Made by a program: the position numbers and the translations under genes. The notes under the pieces are model-generated. The model saw only the letters and a program-made list of their open reading frames with translations, had not been told where the DNA came from and did not search any database. A stretch of 64,000 nt of DNA from Gemmatimonas sp. (lineage in GTDB: Bacteria; Gemmatimonadota; Gemmatimonadetes; Gemmatimonadales; Gemmatimonadaceae): the NCBI RefSeq assembly GCF_021298855.1, contig NZ_JAJTHI010000008.1, positions 18,414-82,413 on the forward strand, in the 5' to 3' direction. Below, one piece after another: positions 19,255 through 29,033 of this stretch. Positions within the stretch are counted from its first letter, which is position 1, and every line of letters starts with the position of its first letter.

Positions 19255-19563
19255 TCACGCGTCCGGATCGTCCTCGTCGCCGTAGCCGAGGTCTTCGTCG
19301 AAGTCGTAGTCGTCGTCGTCGTCGTCGTCCTCGTCGTCGAGATCCTCATCATCGTCGTCGAGGTCGTCCTCGTCGTCCTCATCGTCGTCGAGGTCATCGT
19401 CGTCGAAATCGACGTCGTCGTCGTCGTCATCCTCGTCGAGATCGTCCTCGTCGAAGCCCTCGTCATCGAACTCTTCGTCGTCGTCGGCGGCGAGCATGAA
19501 GACCGACGACTGCACCTTCTCTTCGAGCGCGTCCATTGACGACGACCCGAACAGCTCCAACAT
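19255..19563 (-). CDS. Extremely acidic Asp/Glu-rich protein, 102 aa
   Basis: ATG 19563 is preceded by AGGAG at a good distance, so this frame is probably translated. Residues 1-26 are an ordinary-looking, partly amphipathic leader (MLELFGSSSMDALEEKVQSS then VFMLAA). From residue 27 almost every residue is Asp or Glu, broken by single Phe, Leu, Gly or Tyr. Lys16 is the only basic residue, so the predicted pI is extremely low. The coding DNA is a run of GAC/GAG/GAT triplets. Possible roles are an acidic tail that contacts basic proteins, a nucleic-acid mimic, or metal binding; none can be shown. It is flanked by its own terminator, tRNA-Ile and typA. Spurious ORFs on the opposite strand here are Arg/His-rich shadows. 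Confidence 0.65.
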   Translation of the reverse strand: MLELFGSSSMDALEEKVQSSVFMLAADDDEEFDDEGFDEDDLDEDDDDDDVDFDDDDLDDDEDDEDDLDDDDEDLDDEDDDDDDDYDFDEDLGYGDEDDPDA

Positions 19564-19753
19564 GGGACGATTCTCCTGCGAGTGTGAAAGAAAGGGAACG
19601 CGTGTGCCTGCTGTGCGGGAGTATCGGCAGGCGACGCGCAGGGCGCAAGCCGATCCAACGCACCGATACCCCGAAAAACGCGCCCGGATACGCACCCGGG
19701 CCCGCCGTGATCGGCTGGGCCCGGATGGTGACTGCGGCAGCGGAGACGGGCGG

Positions 19754-21595
19754 TTACGCCGAGGCGCGGTCCCGTTCGCGCTTGACTTCGCGCGTGACGC
19801 GCTTGCGGTCGCTGGCGGCCAGCATGCGCTTGCGCAGGCGGATGCTCTGCGGGGTGACTTCGATCAGCTCGTCATCCTCGATGTACTCGAGGGCGCTTTC
19901 GAGGGTGATCTGGCGGGGCGGTTCCAGCACGATGGCCTCGTCCGCGCCCTTGGAGCGCATGTTCGTGAGCTTCTTCTCCTTGCAGGGGTTCACGTCCATG
20001 TCGCCCGGACGCGAGTTCTCACCGATGAGCATGCCCTCGTACACGGCGTCGCCCGGGGTGACGAAGAGCGTCGAACGCTCCTGCAGCGAAAAGAGCGCAA
20101 AGGCAATGATGGTGCCGTTTTCCATGGACACCAGCACCCCGCGCGAGCGTCCCGAGAGCGGCCCGGCCCACGGCCCGTACTCCAGGAACCGGTGGTGCAT
20201 GATGCCCGTCCCGCGCGTATCGGTCAGGAACTCCGAGCGGTAGCCGAAGAGCCCGCGCGCCGGCACACGGTACAGCAGGCGCACCAGCCCCTGCCCCGGG
20301 TTCTTCATTTCGATCATCTCGGCCTTGCGGGGGCCCAGCTTCTCGATGACCACGCCGAGATAGTCCTCGGGCACGTCGATCGCCAACTCCTCGAACGGCT
20401 CGAGCTTCTGGCCATTGTCGTCGATGCGCGTGATCACGCGCGGGCGCGACACCTGGAACTCGAACCCTTCGCGCCGCATCGTCTCCATGAGGATGGACAG
20501 GTGCAGCTCACCACGTCCCGACACGCTCCAGGCGTCGGTGGTGTCGCTGTCTTCCACCCGCAGGGCCACGTTGCGCTCGAGCTCCTTGTACAGCCGCTCA
20601 CGGATCTGCCGCGAGGTGACGAATTTCCCTTCCTTGCCGGCAAAGGGCGAGTTGTTCACCACGAAGTCGACACTGATCGTGGGCTCCTCCACGCTGATCC
20701 CTTCCAACGCGTCCGGCGTGTTGGGATCGGTGAGCGTGGTGCCGATGTCCACGTTTTCGAAGCCGGCGAGCAGCACGATCTCCCCCGCCGATGCCTCCTG
20801 GATTTCCACGCGCTCCAGCCCTTCGTAACCGTACAGCTTCGTGACCCGGCCGCGCACGGGCGCCGCGCTGTTGTCGGGGGTGACGAGGGTGATGCTGTCA
20901 CCCATGTGCACCGTACCGCGCTCGATGCGCCCGATCGCCATGCGGCCGAGATAGGCCGAGTAGTCGATCGTGGAGACGAGCATCTGGAAGGGCCCGTCCT
21001 TGTCGGTCGGCGGCGGCGGGACCGTCTTGACGATGGTCTCGAAGAGTGGTTCGAAGTCCACCGCTTCCTGGTCGAGATCGAGCGTCGAGATGCCGTTCTT
21101 GGCCGAGCAGTACACCACGGGTGAGTCGAGCTGCTCCTCGGTGGCCTCGAGCTCGATGAAGAGCGAGAGCACCTCGTCGTGCACGCGGAGCGGGTCGGCC
21201 CCCGGACGGTCGATCTTGTTGATGACGATGATGGGCGTGCGCCCGAGTTCCAGTGCCTTGCGCAGCACGAAGCGCGTTTGCGGCATGGGGCCGTCGAAGG
21301 CGTCGACGACCAGCAGCACCCCGTCCACCATGCGCAGAATGCGCTCCACTTCGCCGCCGAAATCCGCGTGCCCCGGCGTGTCCACGATGTTGATCTTCGT
21401 GTCCTTCCACCGGATGGAGGTATTCTTCGCCAGAATGGTGATCCCCCGCTCCTTCTCGAGCGGATTGGAGTCCATCACGCGTTCTTCTACGACCTGATTT
21501 TCGCGGAAGGCTCCGGCCTGGCGGAGCATTTTGTCGACGAGGGTGGTCTTCCCGTGGTCGACGTGCGCGATGATGGCGACGTTGCGAATTTCCAT
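19754..21595 (-). CDS. typA: Ribosome-associated GTPase TypA/BipA
   Basis: A 613-aa translational GTPase. The G domain shows [15 protein letters not shown] (G1), [10 protein letters not shown] (G2), [16 protein letters not shown] (G3) and [10 protein letters not shown] (G4). EF-G-like domains follow, and then the TypA-specific C-terminal domain ([20 protein letters not shown] and [16 protein letters not shown]). It acts on the ribosome, typically in 50S assembly or adaptation to stress and cold. ATG 21595 is chosen over an upstream ATG because [19 protein letters not shown] is the standard opening. The length matches the family. It stands as a single gene between the acidic protein and pdxA. 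Confidence 0.95.
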   Translation of the reverse strand: MEIRNVAIIAHVDHGKTTLVDKMLRQAGAFRENQVVEERVMDSNPLEKERGITILAKNTSIRWKDTKINIVDTPGHADFGGEVERILRMVDGVLLVVDAFDGPMPQTRFVLRKALELGRTPIIVINKIDRPGADPLRVHDEVLSLFIELEATEEQLDSPVVYCSAKNGISTLDLDQEAVDFEPLFETIVKTVPPPPTDKDGPFQMLVSTIDYSAYLGRMAIGRIERGTVHMGDSITLVTPDNSAAPVRGRVTKLYGYEGLERVEIQEASAGEIVLLAGFENVDIGTTLTDPNTPDALEGISVEEPTISVDFVVNNSPFAGKEGKFVTSRQIRERLYKELERNVALRVEDSDTTDAWSVSGRGELHLSILMETMRREGFEFQVSRPRVITRIDDNGQKLEPFEELAIDVPEDYLGVVIEKLGPRKAEMIEMKNPGQGLVRLLYRVPARGLFGYRSEFLTDTRGTGIMHHRFLEYGPWAGPLSGRSRGVLVSMENGTIIAFALFSLQERSTLFVTPGDAVYEGMLIGENSRPGDMDVNPCKEKKLTNMRSKGADEAIVLEPPRQITLESALEYIEDDELIEVTPQSIRLRKRMLAASDRKRVTREVKRERDRASA

Positions 21596-21765
21596 AGCCT
21601 TAGAAGATAGCGGGGACAGGGATACCAAAACAACGGCCCGCCGGTTCGGAATGATCCCCGGCGGGAAAACCCGGCCCCCCGCCGCCGCCGCGACCTGACC
21701 GGCACCCCCTCAGCGTGCTCCCGGCGTCCATGCCGGGGCCGGGTCGCGGTCACGGCACACCGCCG

Positions 21766-22698
21766 TTACCGTCGGCTGTCTCGCGTCTGCCGACGCTCCA
21801 CCATCTCCACCGCCACCGCCATCGCCCGCACCAGACTCTCGGCACTCGCAATCCCCTGCCCCGCAATGTCCAGCGCGGTGCCATGATCCGGCGAGGTGCG
21901 CACGAAGGGCAGGCCGAGCGTGATGTTCACCGCGCTGCCAAAGCTCGCCACCTTGATGGCCGTCATTCCCACGTCGTGATACGGCGCGATGACCGCATCG
22001 AACTCGCCGCGCAGCGCGCGCACGAACACCGTATCGGCGGGAAAGGGGCCGAACATGCCGCAGGCGCGGGCCACCGGCGCCAGCAGGTCATCGTCTTCGT
22101 GACCGAAACGGCCACCGTCACCGGCGTGAGGGTTCATGGCGCACAGCGCGATGCGCGGCACGTCGATGCCCAGATCGCGGCGCAGCCCCTCGTGGGTCGT
22201 GCGGAACGTCTGCGCCAGCACCTCGCGGGTCAGCGCGGCCGGCACGTCGCGCAGCGCGATGTGCGTCGTGGCCAACACCACCCGCAGCCGGTCGCTGGCC
22301 AGCATCATGGCCGTGGGGACCCCCGCCAGCCGGGCCAGCATTTCCGTGTGCCCGGGAAAATCGAAGCCACCGGCCTGCAGCGCGTGCTTGTCGAGCGGTG
22401 CCGTCACCATGCCCGCGACCTCGCCGCGCAGCGCGAGTTGCGCCGCGAGCTCCACCGCACGCCCGGCAAAGCGCCCGCCGGCGGCTTCATCGCGCGCCGC
22501 ATCGCCCGTGGGCGCCCACGCGCCCAGATCGTCGTGCACCGGCAGCCCGCAGCCGCGCGGGCCGATCACCCGCCACGCCACCGCGTTTGGCCCATGCGCC
22601 GAGGCGCTCAGCGCCGCAATTCGCGGATCACTGAGCGCCTTGCCGACGATCTCCGGACCGATGCCCCGCGGGTCCCCCAGCGTGAGCGCCAGCCGCAT
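21766..22698 (-). CDS. pdxA: 4-hydroxythreonine-4-phosphate dehydrogenase PdxA
   Basis: A 310-aa NAD-dependent dehydrogenase of pyridoxal-phosphate biosynthesis (DXP-dependent route). It opens with MRLALTLGDPRGIGPEIVGK, the diagnostic PdxA N-terminus. Conserved regions include APLDKHALQAGGFDFPGHTE, RVVLATTHIALRDVP and ALCAMNPHAGDGGRFGHED, then AVIAPYHDVGMTAIKVASFG, with metal-binding histidines in the last three. The ATG at 22698 shares its A with the surA-like stop (TGATG), so translation is probably coupled. The surA-pdxA order is also found in Enterobacteria. Confidence 0.93.
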   Translation of the reverse strand: MRLALTLGDPRGIGPEIVGKALSDPRIAALSASAHGPNAVAWRVIGPRGCGLPVHDDLGAWAPTGDAARDEAAGGRFAGRAVELAAQLALRGEVAGMVTAPLDKHALQAGGFDFPGHTEMLARLAGVPTAMMLASDRLRVVLATTHIALRDVPAALTREVLAQTFRTTHEGLRRDLGIDVPRIALCAMNPHAGDGGRFGHEDDDLLAPVARACGMFGPFPADTVFVRALRGEFDAVIAPYHDVGMTAIKVASFGSAVNITLGLPFVRTSPDHGTALDIAGQGIASAESLVRAMAVAVEMVERRQTRDSRR

Positions 22699-24089
22699 CA
22701 CCGATTGCCACCCCCCTGCTTGGTGGGATCGTAGCGAACACTCACATAGGTCTGCTTCTTCAGATTGTCGATGAGGCGGCGCATCTTGCGCTCCTCCGAC
22801 AGCTGATCGCGGATGCGATCGCGCGCCTCGTTCAGCGTCCACGCCCCCGCCTCGTCCAGAAACGTGACCTGGGCAATGACGAACTTCGCCACCCCGGCTG
22901 ACGGATCGGGGAGCGGAAACGGATCGACGATCTGGTTGAGCGTGGCCCCCTCGAGCGCGTTCCGGTAGGGCTCGGGCAACTCACTGCGCGGATACTCCGG
23001 AATGGTCTTGTCCTCGCCACTCGCGTTGTCGTGGAACTTCACGCTGAGCGAGTCGAAGCTGCCGCCGGCACGCCACGCCAGCACGATGCTGTCGGCCAGC
23101 TCCTTGGCGCGACGCTCGTCGCTCGAGTCCACCTGCGGGCGGATGAGGATGTGTCGCGCCTTCACCTCCGCCGGCTGCACGCGATCCACGCGGATGATGT
23201 GAAACCCGAAGGCCGTCTCCACGATCGGACTGACGACGCCGGGGTTGAGGGAAAACATCATGCGGTCGAACTCCGGCACCATGCGCCCGCGGCGGTTCCA
23301 GCCGAGGTCGCCCCCCATTTCCGCCGAACCGTCCATGGAGTACTTCTTGGCCATCAGCTCGAAGTCCTCCGGCCGCGTCTGCAGCTCGTTCCAGAGCGAG
23401 TCGATCTTGTCGCGGGCGCGCTTCTTGGCCGCCTCGCTGGGCTTGGTGGCCACGACGATCTGCCGCAGGCCCACGCGGGCTTCCTTGGGGCCGATGCGCT
23501 GCTTGAACACCTCGAACGCGTCGCGGATCTCCTCCTCACTCACATTCACGGCGCTGACCTTGCCGTCGCGCTGCAGCTTCTGCATGACCTGCTGCTGCAT
23601 CTTGTCGCGGCGCAACTGATCGCCGGTGATCTTGCGCCACTCCTCGATGGTGCCCATGCCGGCTTCCTTGAGCGCCGCCCTGAACTCGGCGTCGCTCTGA
23701 AAGCGCTTGCGGATGTTCTTCTCCTGGTCATCCACCGCACTGGCCACGTCGCCGTCCTGCACCTCCACCTTCTCGTCTTTCGCCTTCTGCACCAGCAGCT
23801 CGGCGTCGATGAGGCGCTCGAGAATATCGGCCTCGAGCTTGGCGAGATCGGCGGCCGACTCCACCTTGGCGCCCGACGCCCGCGCCTGGTTGACCGCCGT
23901 CATGACCTCCGACACGAGGATGATCTGATCGCCCACGATGGCGGCGATGCCGTCAATGGGAAGACCGCGAATCGTGTCGGCCGCGGGCGCGGGCGCCGCA
24001 GCGGCGGGTGACGCGGAGGTCGCTTGGGCGCGCACGAGCGCGGGCGCCGCCGTGAAGGCGACAGCGGCAACAAGGAGGCGGTGGTTCAT
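22698..24089 (-). CDS. surA: SurA-like periplasmic peptidyl-prolyl isomerase/chaperone
   Basis: A 463-aa exported protein from ATG 24089 (ATGs at 24098 and 24101 are alternatives). The signal peptide is MNHRLLVAAVAFTAAPALVR with an Ala-Gln-Ala cleavage zone. An N-terminal SurA-type helical domain (DQIILVSEVMTAVNQAR, LERLIDAELLVQKAKDEKVE) precedes two parvulin domains. The first is near RVGLRQIVVATKPSE with FHIIRVDRV at its end; the second is near VKARHILIRPQVD. The C-terminal helix is NEARDRIRDQLSEERKM. It should escort outer-membrane proteins across the periplasm. It lies downstream of a parvulin lipoprotein and is overlapped by pdxA. Confidence 0.88.
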   Translation of the reverse strand: MNHRLLVAAVAFTAAPALVRAQATSASPAAAAPAPAADTIRGLPIDGIAAIVGDQIILVSEVMTAVNQARASGAKVESAADLAKLEADILERLIDAELLVQKAKDEKVEVQDGDVASAVDDQEKNIRKRFQSDAEFRAALKEAGMGTIEEWRKITGDQLRRDKMQQQVMQKLQRDGKVSAVNVSEEEIRDAFEVFKQRIGPKEARVGLRQIVVATKPSEAAKKRARDKIDSLWNELQTRPEDFELMAKKYSMDGSAEMGGDLGWNRRGRMVPEFDRMMFSLNPGVVSPIVETAFGFHIIRVDRVQPAEVKARHILIRPQVDSSDERRAKELADSIVLAWRAGGSFDSLSVKFHDNASGEDKTIPEYPRSELPEPYRNALEGATLNQIVDPFPLPDPSAGVAKFVIAQVTFLDEAGAWTLNEARDRIRDQLSEERKMRRLIDNLKKQTYVSVRYDPTKQGGGNR

Positions 24090-24164
24090 GCGAGGCATCA
24101 TTCGGGTAGGTACCCGCGGGCGGGAACAGGGTTGCAGCGCGGCCATCGTGGCCCCGTGTACAAC

Positions 24165-24193
24165 GCGCCCCGGCCGGAAGCCGGCCGGGGCGC
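24165..24193 (-). terminator. Strong hairpin between the two parvulin genes
   Basis: GCGCCCCGGCCGG - AAG - CCGGCCGGGGCGC is a perfect 13-bp GC stem with a 3-nt loop, just past the stop of the parvulin lipoprotein. No U-run follows. It may terminate, attenuate or protect the upstream mRNA end within an otherwise continuous gene run. Confidence 0.55.
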
Positions 24194-24215
24194 TGAGACC
24201 CACCGGAGTGGGCGG

Positions 24216-25655
24216 TTACTTCTTGGTCGTGTCAGGAGCCGGAGCCGGCGTGCTCGGCGCCGCCGCACCCGGCGCCGCCGGCGGACCCTGCTGCGCCTTG
24301 CTCGAATCGGCCTTGGCGCGCACGCCCTTGGCCAGCTCGATGACCTTGTCGAGCCCCGCCTCGTTGATGGCGAAGGTGTACTTCTTCTGCACCGCGCGGG
24401 CCACCGGGTACGGCACGTCCACGAACGGCACTTCGTTCTTCACGAGCTTGCTGAAGAAGGCTTCCACCTTGGCGCCGGCAATCTTCTCCTTGTCGCCGCC
24501 CGCCGCCTTGGCACTGTCGGCCAGCTTGGTGGGCTCCACCCCCAGCGATGCCCACGACTGCGTGACCGCGTTCTTGAAGTTCAGGAACAGGTTCGACATC
24601 TCGGCCGTGTCCACCGTGGCCTTGGCGCTGTCGGCCTGACGCAGCACGAGCTCGTTGCGCACGATCTGCTTCACGAACTTCTCGACCAGCGTGTCCGGCG
24701 CCTGCACCAGCTGCGGGCGGATCTGCGACGACGGCGGATAGGCCGCGAGCCAATCGGCGAAGCGCGACGCGGTGAGCTTGCCCCCCTTGTAGGTGGCCAT
24801 GGCGTCGTTGTCCTTCATGTAGCCCAGCGTGTTCTTCGCGATGGCCTTGGCCTTCACCGTGGCGTTGGCCTCGACCTTCACTTCGTTGCTCGCTTCGAGC
24901 TTGGCCAGGTACGTGCTCTCGGCAATGGCCACGTTCCGCTGCTTGGCGATGGGCGCGAACTTCTCCGCGACGTCGGCGTACGGCGAGCGGTAGATGATGT
25001 GGAAGCCGAACGACGACTGACAAAGCTCCTTGGAAATCTCGCCGGGCTTGAGCGCCGCGACACACTTCTCGAACTCCGGCACCATCATGCCCTTGCCGAA
25101 CAGCCCCAGATCTCCGCCGCGCTCCTTGGCGCCCGGCTCGTCGGAGCGGGCGGTCAGCGACACGAAATTGGCGGGGGTGGCCTGTTGCAGGATGCCCTGC
25201 GCCTTGCTCTTGGCGGCCGCGATCTGCTCGGGCGTCGCCCCCTGCTCGGTCTTGATGAGGATGTGCCGGGCGGCATATGCCTCACCGCTGTTGTACCGCT
25301 CCTCGTCGCTACCCGGGACCTGCGCCTGCCAGCCCTTGGAGACGTTGTCGTAGAACTTCTTCACGCGGATGTTGTCGAGATTCGACCACAGTGCGTCCTG
25401 CATGACCTTCGGATCGGTGAGCGAGTCACCCTTGGCCGCCGCGAGCGCGACCAGCTGGTAGTTGACCCACAGCTCGGCAATGGAGCGCGCCACATCCTTC
25501 TCGAGGGGCGCCTGCGACTGCCCCACGATCTCCGCGAGTCGAGCCGCCGAGAGCTGCTGATTGCCGGCGGTCGCCGCCACGTCGGGATTGGACGCTGCCC
25601 CGCAGGCAACGGCGAACGCGACGGCACCCAGCACGGACAAACGGTATGATTTCAT
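24216..25655 (-). CDS. Parvulin-type peptidyl-prolyl isomerase, probable lipoprotein
   Basis: A 479-aa protein. The N-terminus MKSYRLSVLGAVAFAVACGA reads as a lipoprotein signal with the modified cysteine in AVAC, so it is probably anchored in the periplasm. A SurA-like helical region is followed by one parvulin domain from about residue 130 to 225 (AARHILIKTEQG, GGDLGLFGKGMMVPEF, SFGFHIIYRSPY). Helices and a Pro/Ala-rich tail follow. It should isomerise prolyl bonds and assist folding of envelope proteins, like PrsA/PpiD-type factors. It lies between mfd (30 bp upstream) and the surA-like gene, on one strand. A strong hairpin separates it from surA. Confidence 0.85.
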   Translation of the reverse strand: MKSYRLSVLGAVAFAVACGAASNPDVAATAGNQQLSAARLAEIVGQSQAPLEKDVARSIAELWVNYQLVALAAAKGDSLTDPKVMQDALWSNLDNIRVKKFYDNVSKGWQAQVPGSDEERYNSGEAYAARHILIKTEQGATPEQIAAAKSKAQGILQQATPANFVSLTARSDEPGAKERGGDLGLFGKGMMVPEFEKCVAALKPGEISKELCQSSFGFHIIYRSPYADVAEKFAPIAKQRNVAIAESTYLAKLEASNEVKVEANATVKAKAIAKNTLGYMKDNDAMATYKGGKLTASRFADWLAAYPPSSQIRPQLVQAPDTLVEKFVKQIVRNELVLRQADSAKATVDTAEMSNLFLNFKNAVTQSWASLGVEPTKLADSAKAAGGDKEKIAGAKVEAFFSKLVKNEVPFVDVPYPVARAVQKKYTFAINEAGLDKVIELAKGVRAKADSSKAQQGPPAAPGAAAPSTPAPAPDTTKK

Positions 25656-25685
25656 CAGGTCGGACTCCGGTAGCGGAGACGAAGG

Positions 25686-28600
25686 TCAGGGAACGAGGGC
25701 CTTGAGGGCGCGGACCAGCCCGTCGAGCATCTCGGCGCCCCCCAGGCGGGTGAGCTTGAGAGCCAACGGCTGCGCACGGCGGACATCCACCTGGAATTGT
25801 ACCCCGTGGAACGCCGCAGACAGCCCCTTCAGGCGCGGAACTGCGTCAGCCCTGAAAGTAATACGCGCCTCGGAAGCGCGCACAAGCACCCCCTCCACCC
25901 CCAGGGCGGCCCCGATCACCCGCAGCATGGCACTGCCGAAGAGCGCCTCGGCGGGGGCCGGCAGCGCCCCGAACCGGTCACGCACCTCCTGCCGCAGCGC
26001 CTCGATGGCGCTGGCATCCCGCAGCGCCGTGAGGCGGCGGTAGACATCCAGCTTGGCCTCCGGCGACGCGATATAGTCGTCGGGGAGGAAGCTCGGGAAG
26101 TCGAGGGTCACGTCGGCCGGGATCCACGCCTTCTGCGACCCGTCGTTGGACAGCTGCCGCACCGTTTCGTCGAGCAGGCGCAGGTACAGGTCGAACCCCA
26201 CCGAGTGCACGAACCCGGACTGCTCGGGGCCCAGCAGGTTGCCGGCGCCACGCAGCTCGAGGTCCTTGAGGGCCACCCGGTAGCCGGCGCCCAGTTCGGT
26301 ATGGTGCTCCAGCACCGCCAGACGGCGCTCGGCGTCTTCGTCCACCCGGTCGGGGACGAGCAGGTAACAGTAGGCACGCCGGTGCGACCGGCCCACGCGA
26401 CCACGCAGCTGGTACAGCTGCGCCAGCCCCAGATGGTCGGCCCGGTTCACGAACATCGTGTTGGCATTGGGTACGTCGAGGCCGCTCTCCACGATGAGCG
26501 TGGAGACGAGGATATCGAGCTCCCCCTCCACGAACTGCCGCATGATCTTCTCGAGGTCGCGCTCCTTCATCTGCCCGTGCCCCACCCCCACGCGGGCACG
26601 CGGCACGATGCGGCGCAGGTGGTCGGCGATCGCCTCGATGGTCTCGATGCGGTTGTGCACGAAGAACACCTGCCCGCCGCGGTCGAGCTCACGGCTGACC
26701 GCCTCCTCGATGAGCGCGTCGTCGAACGGCTCCACGAAGGTGAGCACCGGCGAGCGGTCGCGCGGCGCCGTCTGCATGAGCGTGAGGTCGCGCAGCCCCG
26801 CCAGCGACTGGTGCAGCGTGCGCGGAATGGGGGTGGCCGTGAGCGTGAGCACGTCGGTGCTGAGCTTGAGCTGCTTGAGCCGCTCCTTGTGCTTCACGCC
26901 GAAACGGTGCTCCTCGTCAACGATGATGAGGCCAAGCTCGGCGAACGACACATCGGGGCTCAGCAGCCGGTGCGTGCCGATGATGATGTCGATCTGCTTC
27001 TTCTTGAGCTTCTCCACCACCACCGCCTGCTGCCCCGCGGTCTGGAAGCGGCTCATGACTTCCACCGTGACCGGGAAGTCGGCCAGCCGATCGCCGAAGC
27101 TGCGCGCATGCTGTTCGGCCAGAATGGTCGTGGGCACCAGCACCGCCACCTGCCGTCCGCTCTGCACCGCCTTGAAGGCGGCACGAATGGCGATTTCGGT
27201 CTTGCCGTACCCCACGTCGCCCACGAGCAGGCGATCCATGGGGCGCTCGCCTTCGAGGTCCCGCTTCACGTCTTCGGTGGCCTTGCGCTGGTCGGGGGTA
27301 TCCTCGAAGAGGAAGCTGCTCGCCAGCTGGCGCTGCCACGCCCCGTCGGCGCCGTGCGGCGGCCGCGTGGTGACCTTGCGGCGCGCATAGAGGTGCAGCA
27401 GCTCCTGCGTCATTTCCAGGATGGCCATGCGCGTCTTGTCGCGCTGCGCCTTCCACTTGTTGCCCCCCAGCTTGTGCAAGCGCGGCGGGGGCGCGTCGTC
27501 GCTCACATCGCTGGCGCTGCGATACCGCTCGATCTGATCGATGCGGTACAGCGGCACGTTCAGCCGGTCGCCCCCTTCGTACTCGATGACGGCACTTTCG
27601 ATGGTGGCCTCGCGCACGAACACCTGTTCGATGCCGCGATAGATGCCGATGCCGTGCTCGAGGTGCACCACGTAATCGCCCGGCTTGAGCGCCCCCAGCG
27701 ACTCGAGCGACGCGCCGGTGCTGTAGCGGCGCGCGCGCCGGAGGCGGCGTTCGCGGCGGAAGATCTCGTGGTCGGTGAGCACCCGCACCACGTTGGGCAC
27801 GACGAAGCCGCCCCCCAGCACGCCGATGGCGAGCGACGCGGCCACGGGCCCGTCTTCGCCGAGCAGTTCCTCGAGGCGCTCGGCCTGGCCGGCGTTGTCG
27901 CACAGGATGACCGTATGCAGCCCGTCCCGCTGCAGGCGGCGCAGCACGCGCAGGTCGCGGGAGATCGTTTCCGGATGCCGAATGGGGAACACCACGTCGG
28001 GCTCCGGCCCCACCGGCACATGGTCGGCGGCATTGGTGCTGACGGCGCGCTGCGGCGGCGGGTTGAAGCGCACCGTGCCGAAGCGCGCGAGGGTGCTCGC
28101 CATCTTGGGCGGCTCCACGAAGAGCCGGTCGCGGTGCGTGTACTCCTCACCGCGGCGCAGGGCGAGCTCGATATGATGCGACGCTTCCTCCCAGGTGCGC
28201 ACGAGTTCGGGCAGCACGCTGCTGCCGCTCGGCATGATCACCAGCGAATCGGCGGGCCAGAGCTCGGGGAGCGTGACGCGCTCCCCGCGGTCGTCGCCCA
28301 GCTGCACGCGACCGTCCACGGGCAGCACGAGCGCCACCGCGGCGTCGCGCGTGCTGCGCTGCGTGTTGAGGTCGAAGTGGCGCAGCTCGATGATGTCATC
28401 GCCCCAGAACTCGAGGCGCACCGGCTCCGCCATGCCGAACGAATAGATGTCGAAGATGCCGCCGCGCACACTGAACTGCGCCACGTCTTCGACCATGGGC
28501 ACGCGCTCGAAGCCGATACCCTCCAGGTGCGCCGCCAGCTCCTCGGGGCGCCGCACATCCCCCTTGCGCAGTTCGAGCCGAGCCCCGGAGAGCGCCCTGG

Positions 28601-28997
28601 GGAGCGCGGTCTTTTCGAGCACCGCCCGCGACGTGGTGAGCAGCACGCGCACACCGCTGCGCCCCAGCTTCTCGAGCGTTTCCACCCGTTCGCCGGCCAC
28701 TTCGGCGTGCGGCTCCACTTCCCCGAATCCTTCGCGCGGCGGGTAGAGCGCCACCGGCACATCGTCGACCAGCGCCTGCAGGTCGGCGAGCCACCGTTCG
28801 GCGTCACCCAGCTGGTCGGTGATGACCACGACCAGCCGCTGCGGCAGCGCGCGCGCGAGCGCGGCCACCAGCACCGCATCGGCGGACCCTGCGAGGCCGC
28901 CAATACGAAGAGACCCACCCGGACCGGGGAGGGTCTTGAGCACACGGTCGAAGGCGGAGAGCCCGGCGACCGCGTCAAGCAGACGTGGAAGTGCCAT
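25686..28997 (-). CDS. mfd: Transcription-repair coupling factor Mfd
   Basis: An 1103-aa SF2 translocase that removes stalled RNA polymerase and recruits UvrA. The N-terminal UvrB-homology region is followed by the RNA-polymerase-interacting CarD-like domain (LKPGDYVVHLEHGIGIYRGI, near 435). The motor has LLVGDVGYGKTEIAIRAAFK (Walker A, near 594), VPTTILAEQH, IIVDEEHRFGVKHKERL (DEEH, near 690) and LTATPIPRTLHQSLAGLRD, with GRVGRSHRRAYCYLL in the second lobe. The C-terminal TRCF domain is present. The length is slightly under the usual 1150 aa. uvrA, its repair partner, is in the same window at 59 kb but not adjacent. Confidence 0.96.
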   Translation of the reverse strand: MALPRLLDAVAGLSAFDRVLKTLPGPGGSLRIGGLAGSADAVLVAALARALPQRLVVVITDQLGDAERWLADLQALVDDVPVALYPPREGFGEVEPHAEVAGERVETLEKLGRSGVRVLLTTSRAVLEKTALPRALSGARLELRKGDVRRPEELAAHLEGIGFERVPMVEDVAQFSVRGGIFDIYSFGMAEPVRLEFWGDDIIELRHFDLNTQRSTRDAAVALVLPVDGRVQLGDDRGERVTLPELWPADSLVIMPSGSSVLPELVRTWEEASHHIELALRRGEEYTHRDRLFVEPPKMASTLARFGTVRFNPPPQRAVSTNAADHVPVGPEPDVVFPIRHPETISRDLRVLRRLQRDGLHTVILCDNAGQAERLEELLGEDGPVAASLAIGVLGGGFVVPNVVRVLTDHEIFRRERRLRRARRYSTGASLESLGALKPGDYVVHLEHGIGIYRGIEQVFVREATIESAVIEYEGGDRLNVPLYRIDQIERYRSASDVSDDAPPPRLHKLGGNKWKAQRDKTRMAILEMTQELLHLYARRKVTTRPPHGADGAWQRQLASSFLFEDTPDQRKATEDVKRDLEGERPMDRLLVGDVGYGKTEIAIRAAFKAVQSGRQVAVLVPTTILAEQHARSFGDRLADFPVTVEVMSRFQTAGQQAVVVEKLKKKQIDIIIGTHRLLSPDVSFAELGLIIVDEEHRFGVKHKERLKQLKLSTDVLTLTATPIPRTLHQSLAGLRDLTLMQTAPRDRSPVLTFVEPFDDALIEEAVSRELDRGGQVFFVHNRIETIEAIADHLRRIVPRARVGVGHGQMKERDLEKIMRQFVEGELDILVSTLIVESGLDVPNANTMFVNRADHLGLAQLYQLRGRVGRSHRRAYCYLLVPDRVDEDAERRLAVLEHHTELGAGYRVALKDLELRGAGNLLGPEQSGFVHSVGFDLYLRLLDETVRQLSNDGSQKAWIPADVTLDFPSFLPDDYIASPEAKLDVYRRLTALRDASAIEALRQEVRDRFGALPAPAEALFGSAMLRVIGAALGVEGVLVRASEARITFRADAVPRLKGLSAAFHGVQFQVDVRRAQPLALKLTRLGGAEMLDGLVRALKALVP

Positions 28998-29033
28998 CTA
29001 CAACCTGGAGCAAGAGAACAGGAAGCCGGAAAC

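Noticed and set aside
19233..19499. Arg/His-rich plus-strand frame
   Set aside because: It is the complement of the Asp/Glu triplet repeats of the acidic gene.
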